Positions 5,231-6,841 of a DNA stretch of 6,841 nt are shown in pieces. Source of the stretch: Nitrospirota bacterium (GTDB lineage Bacteria > Nitrospinota > Nitrospinia > Nitrospinales > VA-1); assembly GCA_003235465.1 (NCBI GenBank), contig QJWD01000400.1:1-6841 (forward strand). Reading direction: 5' to 3'. A program made the position numbers and the translations under genes. The stretch's first letter is position 1; every line of letters begins with the position of its first letter. The notes under the pieces were generated by a model, which did not search any database, was not told where the DNA came from, and saw nothing but the letters and a program-made list of their open reading frames with translations.

Positions 5231-5985
5231 ACCGCACGAAGTGGAAATGGATGACCGCCGGGCTCCTCGTGCTCTTCTTTGCGCTTGCCGCGGCCGAGAG
5301 CTTCGCCATCCCCCTGCCCACCGTGCAGGTGGGCATCGAGGACATCGAAAAGCCGGAACAGATGTCGAGCGCGTTGCAGGTGCTTCTGCTTCTCACCGTG
5401 CTTGCGCTCGCGCCATCCATCCTGATCATGATGACCTCGTTTTCGCGCATCATCATCGTGCTCGCGTTTCTCCGCCAGGCGATGGGAACCCAGCAGACGC
5501 CGCCGACGCAGATATTGATCGGCCTCGGCCTGTTCCTCACCCTGTTCGTCATGGCGCCGGTGTGGACGGAGATCAATGAAAACGCCCTCAAGCCCTACCT
5601 GAGCGAGGAGATCAACCAGTGGGACGCGCTCAAGGAGGCCGAGGCGCCGCTTCGGCGATTCATGCTCAGGCAGACGCGCGAGAAGGACCTCGCGCTGTTC
5701 GTGAACCTGGACGGCGGCGACAAGCCCCAGGCCGTGGAGGAGGTCGGCATGCAGACCTTGATCCCCGCCTTCATTATCAGCGAACTCAAGACGGCGTTTC
5801 AGATCGGCTTTCTGATCTATATCCCGTTCCTCATTCTCGACATGGTGGTGGCGAGCATCCTGCTCTCCATGGGCATGCTGATGCTGCCGCCCATATTGAT
5901 CTCCCTGCCGTTCAAGCTGATGCTGTTCGTCATGGTCGACGGCTGGTACCTGACGGTGGGCTCGCTGATGAAAAGTTTCAGTTGA
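5227..5985 (+). CDS. fliP: Flagellar type III export gate protein FliP
   Basis: FliP is the main subunit of the FliP5-FliQ4-FliR1 export gate that passes rod, hook and filament proteins through the membrane. The 252 residues match the family. A cleavable signal peptide (about 1-27, ending SFA) is usual for FliP. Next comes APSILIMMTSFSRIIIVLAF (62-81), a family signature, then RQAMGTQQTPPTQILIGLGL (83-102). A periplasmic segment (about 112-175) is followed by PAFIISELKTAFQIGFLIYI (180-199) and a hydrophobic C-terminal region with MLMLPPILISLPFKLMLFVM (217-236) and DGW. The ATG overlaps the fliO stop as ATGA, so translational coupling with its assembly factor is likely. Confidence 0.97.
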   Translation: MNRTKWKWMTAGLLVLFFALAAAESFAIPLPTVQVGIEDIEKPEQMSSALQVLLLLTVLALAPSILIMMTSFSRIIIVLAFLRQAMGTQQTPPTQILIGLGLFLTLFVMAPVWTEINENALKPYLSEEINQWDALKEAEAPLRRFMLRQTREKDLALFVNLDGGDKPQAVEEVGMQTLIPAFIISELKTAFQIGFLIYIPFLILDMVVASILLSMGMLMLPPILISLPFKLMLFVMVDGWYLTVGSLMKSFS

Positions 5986-5998
5986 TGGAGGCAGGCCG

Positions 5999-6268
5999 AT
6001 GACCGAGGCGTTCATCATCGATTTCGCCATGGAGAGCCTGAAGACCACGCTGCTCGTTTCCGCGCCGATGCTGGGCTTCGGGCTGGTGACAGGCCTCGTG
6101 GTGTCCATATTCCAGGCCGTCACCTCGATCCAGGAACTGACGCTCACCTTCATTCCCAAGATCCTCGCGGTGTTTCTTGCGCTCCTGTTGTTTTTCCCCT
6201 GGCTCCTGCAGGTGATGCTCAACTTCACCTCCAAGGTTCTGATCAACTTTCCCGAATACATCCAGTGA
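5999..6268 (+). CDS. fliQ: Flagellar type III export gate protein FliQ
   Basis: FliQ is a small two-helix membrane subunit that packs around FliP and FliR in the export gate. The 89 residues are the standard size. Two hydrophobic hairpin segments lie at about 16-39 and 52-76, joined by the conserved FQAVTSIQELTLTFIPK (38-54). The start follows TGGAGG (5986-5991) by 7 bases, and 13 bases separate it from the fliP stop. Its stop codon shares one base with the fliR start. Confidence 0.97.
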   Translation: MTEAFIIDFAMESLKTTLLVSAPMLGFGLVTGLVVSIFQAVTSIQELTLTFIPKILAVFLALLLFFPWLLQVMLNFTSKVLINFPEYIQ

Positions 6269-6841
6269 TGGATCTGTTCCGGCTGGATATGAGCGCGCTG
6301 GAAGCGGCGCTGTTCATCTTTTTCCGCGTGGCGGCGATATTGTTTTTCTCGCCGTTTTTCGGCAGCGCCCAGGTGCCCGCGCGCCTCAAGGTCGGCCTCG
6401 CCCTCGTGTTCAGCATCGCCCTTTACCCGCTGGTTCCCACAGGCGTTCTCTACCGGCCGACGGGGCTGTTCGAACTGGTGGTGGCGGTGATGACGGAGAT
6501 CACCATCGGCCTGGCCATCGCCTACGCGGTGCAGCTCCTGTTCGCCGCCGTGCAGCTCGCGGGCACGGTGGTGGATTTTCAGATGGGTTTCGGCGTCGTC
6601 AACGTCATCGACCCGCAGACGCAGTCGCAGGTGTCGATCACCGCGCAGTTTCACAACATCATCGCGGTGCTTTTCTTTCTCGCCCTGAATGGACACCACG
6701 TGGTCATCGGCGCGCTGGTGGACAGCTTCACCCTCATCAACCCGAGGCACATCGATTTTTCCGGCCTCACGCCGGAGTTCATGCTCAAGGTGTTCTCGGC
6801 GACGTTCATCGTCGCCGTCAAGATCGCCGCGCCGGTGATGG
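6268..6841 (+). CDS. fliR: Flagellar type III export gate protein FliR (3' end outside window)
   Basis: FliR is the single-copy subunit completing the FliPQR gate, and FlhB docks next to it. The ATG at 6268 overlaps the fliQ stop (TGATG). The frame stays open for 191 codons to the window edge, about three quarters of the usual 260. Family features are FRVAAILFFSPFFG (19-32) followed by VPARLKVGLAL (36-46), then TEITIGLAIAYAVQLLFAAV (76-95), QLAGTVVDFQMGFG (96-109) and the LNGHH motif (140-144). Several membrane helices are evident. In most such operons flhB and flhA follow, which would be downstream of this window. Confidence 0.96.
   Translation, partial: MDLFRLDMSALEAALFIFFRVAAILFFSPFFGSAQVPARLKVGLALVFSIALYPLVPTGVLYRPTGLFELVVAVMTEITIGLAIAYAVQLLFAAVQLAGTVVDFQMGFGVVNVIDPQTQSQVSITAQFHNIIAVLFFLALNGHHVVIGALVDSFTLINPRHIDFSGLTPEFMLKVFSATFIVAVKIAAPVM

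Noticed and set aside
5176..6750. Long minus-strand open frame of 524 codons opposite fliP-fliQ-fliR.
   Set aside because: Its composition is very rich in His, Arg, Glu and Asp, typical of an antisense reading of hydrophobic genes. The plus strand encodes three well-conserved export-gate proteins.

Overview
The window holds two divergently oriented blocks of a GC-rich, Gram-negative genome. The first 1.27 kb, on the minus strand, is the 5' part of an ammonium channel gene (amtB) whose 3' end lies just outside the window. From about 2.03 kb to the end, on the plus strand, runs a flagellar operon in the order fliL-fliM-fliN-fliO-fliP-fliQ-fliR. FliR is cut by the window edge. The 756-base divergent intergenic region carries the control signals of both blocks.

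The flagellar block joins three functional modules. FliL is a stator and basal-body associated membrane protein. FliM and FliN are the switch and C-ring proteins; FliM has an N-terminal CheY-binding motif. FliO, FliP, FliQ and FliR are the assembly factor and core of the flagellar type III export gate. Genes are tightly packed (fliM/fliN 4 bases apart, fliO/fliP overlap ATGA, fliP/fliQ 13 bases apart, fliQ/fliR overlap TGATG). Two larger gaps remain: fliL-fliM (58 bases, with a strong hairpin) and fliN-fliO (180 bases, with a second promoter-like element).

The most informative non-coding signals concern flagellar transcription. A perfect sigma-54 -24/-12 element (TGGCAC-N5-TTGCT, 1803-1818) lies ahead of fliL. 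It overlaps, at its predicted start site, a near-consensus sigma-28 (FliA) promoter (TAAA-N15-GCCGATCA, 1825-1851). About 107 bases upstream of the sigma-54 element is a 14-bp box, GTCAAATAAATGAC, close to the FleQ-type enhancer consensus. A second sigma-54-like element (TGGTAC-N5-TTGCA, 4047-4062) precedes fliO, so the export-gate genes may have their own promoter. Together these suggest a sigma-54-based flagellar cascade driven by a FleQ/FlrC-like activator, with late sigma-28 input.

The most unusual protein is FliO. It is 364 residues, against about 120 in enteric bacteria. It has a signal peptide, an AMIN-like beta-rich periplasmic domain, a low-complexity linker, one membrane helix, the normal short FliO core and an Asn-Gly-His repeat tail. 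The sigma-54 cascade and this FliO suggest a motile proteobacterium or a related Gram-negative phylum (Desulfobacterota or Nitrospinota type). I cannot name the organism. No mobile element, tRNA, rRNA or CRISPR array was seen. The gene content is ordinary flagellar biology; the novelty is mainly in regulation and in FliO's architecture.
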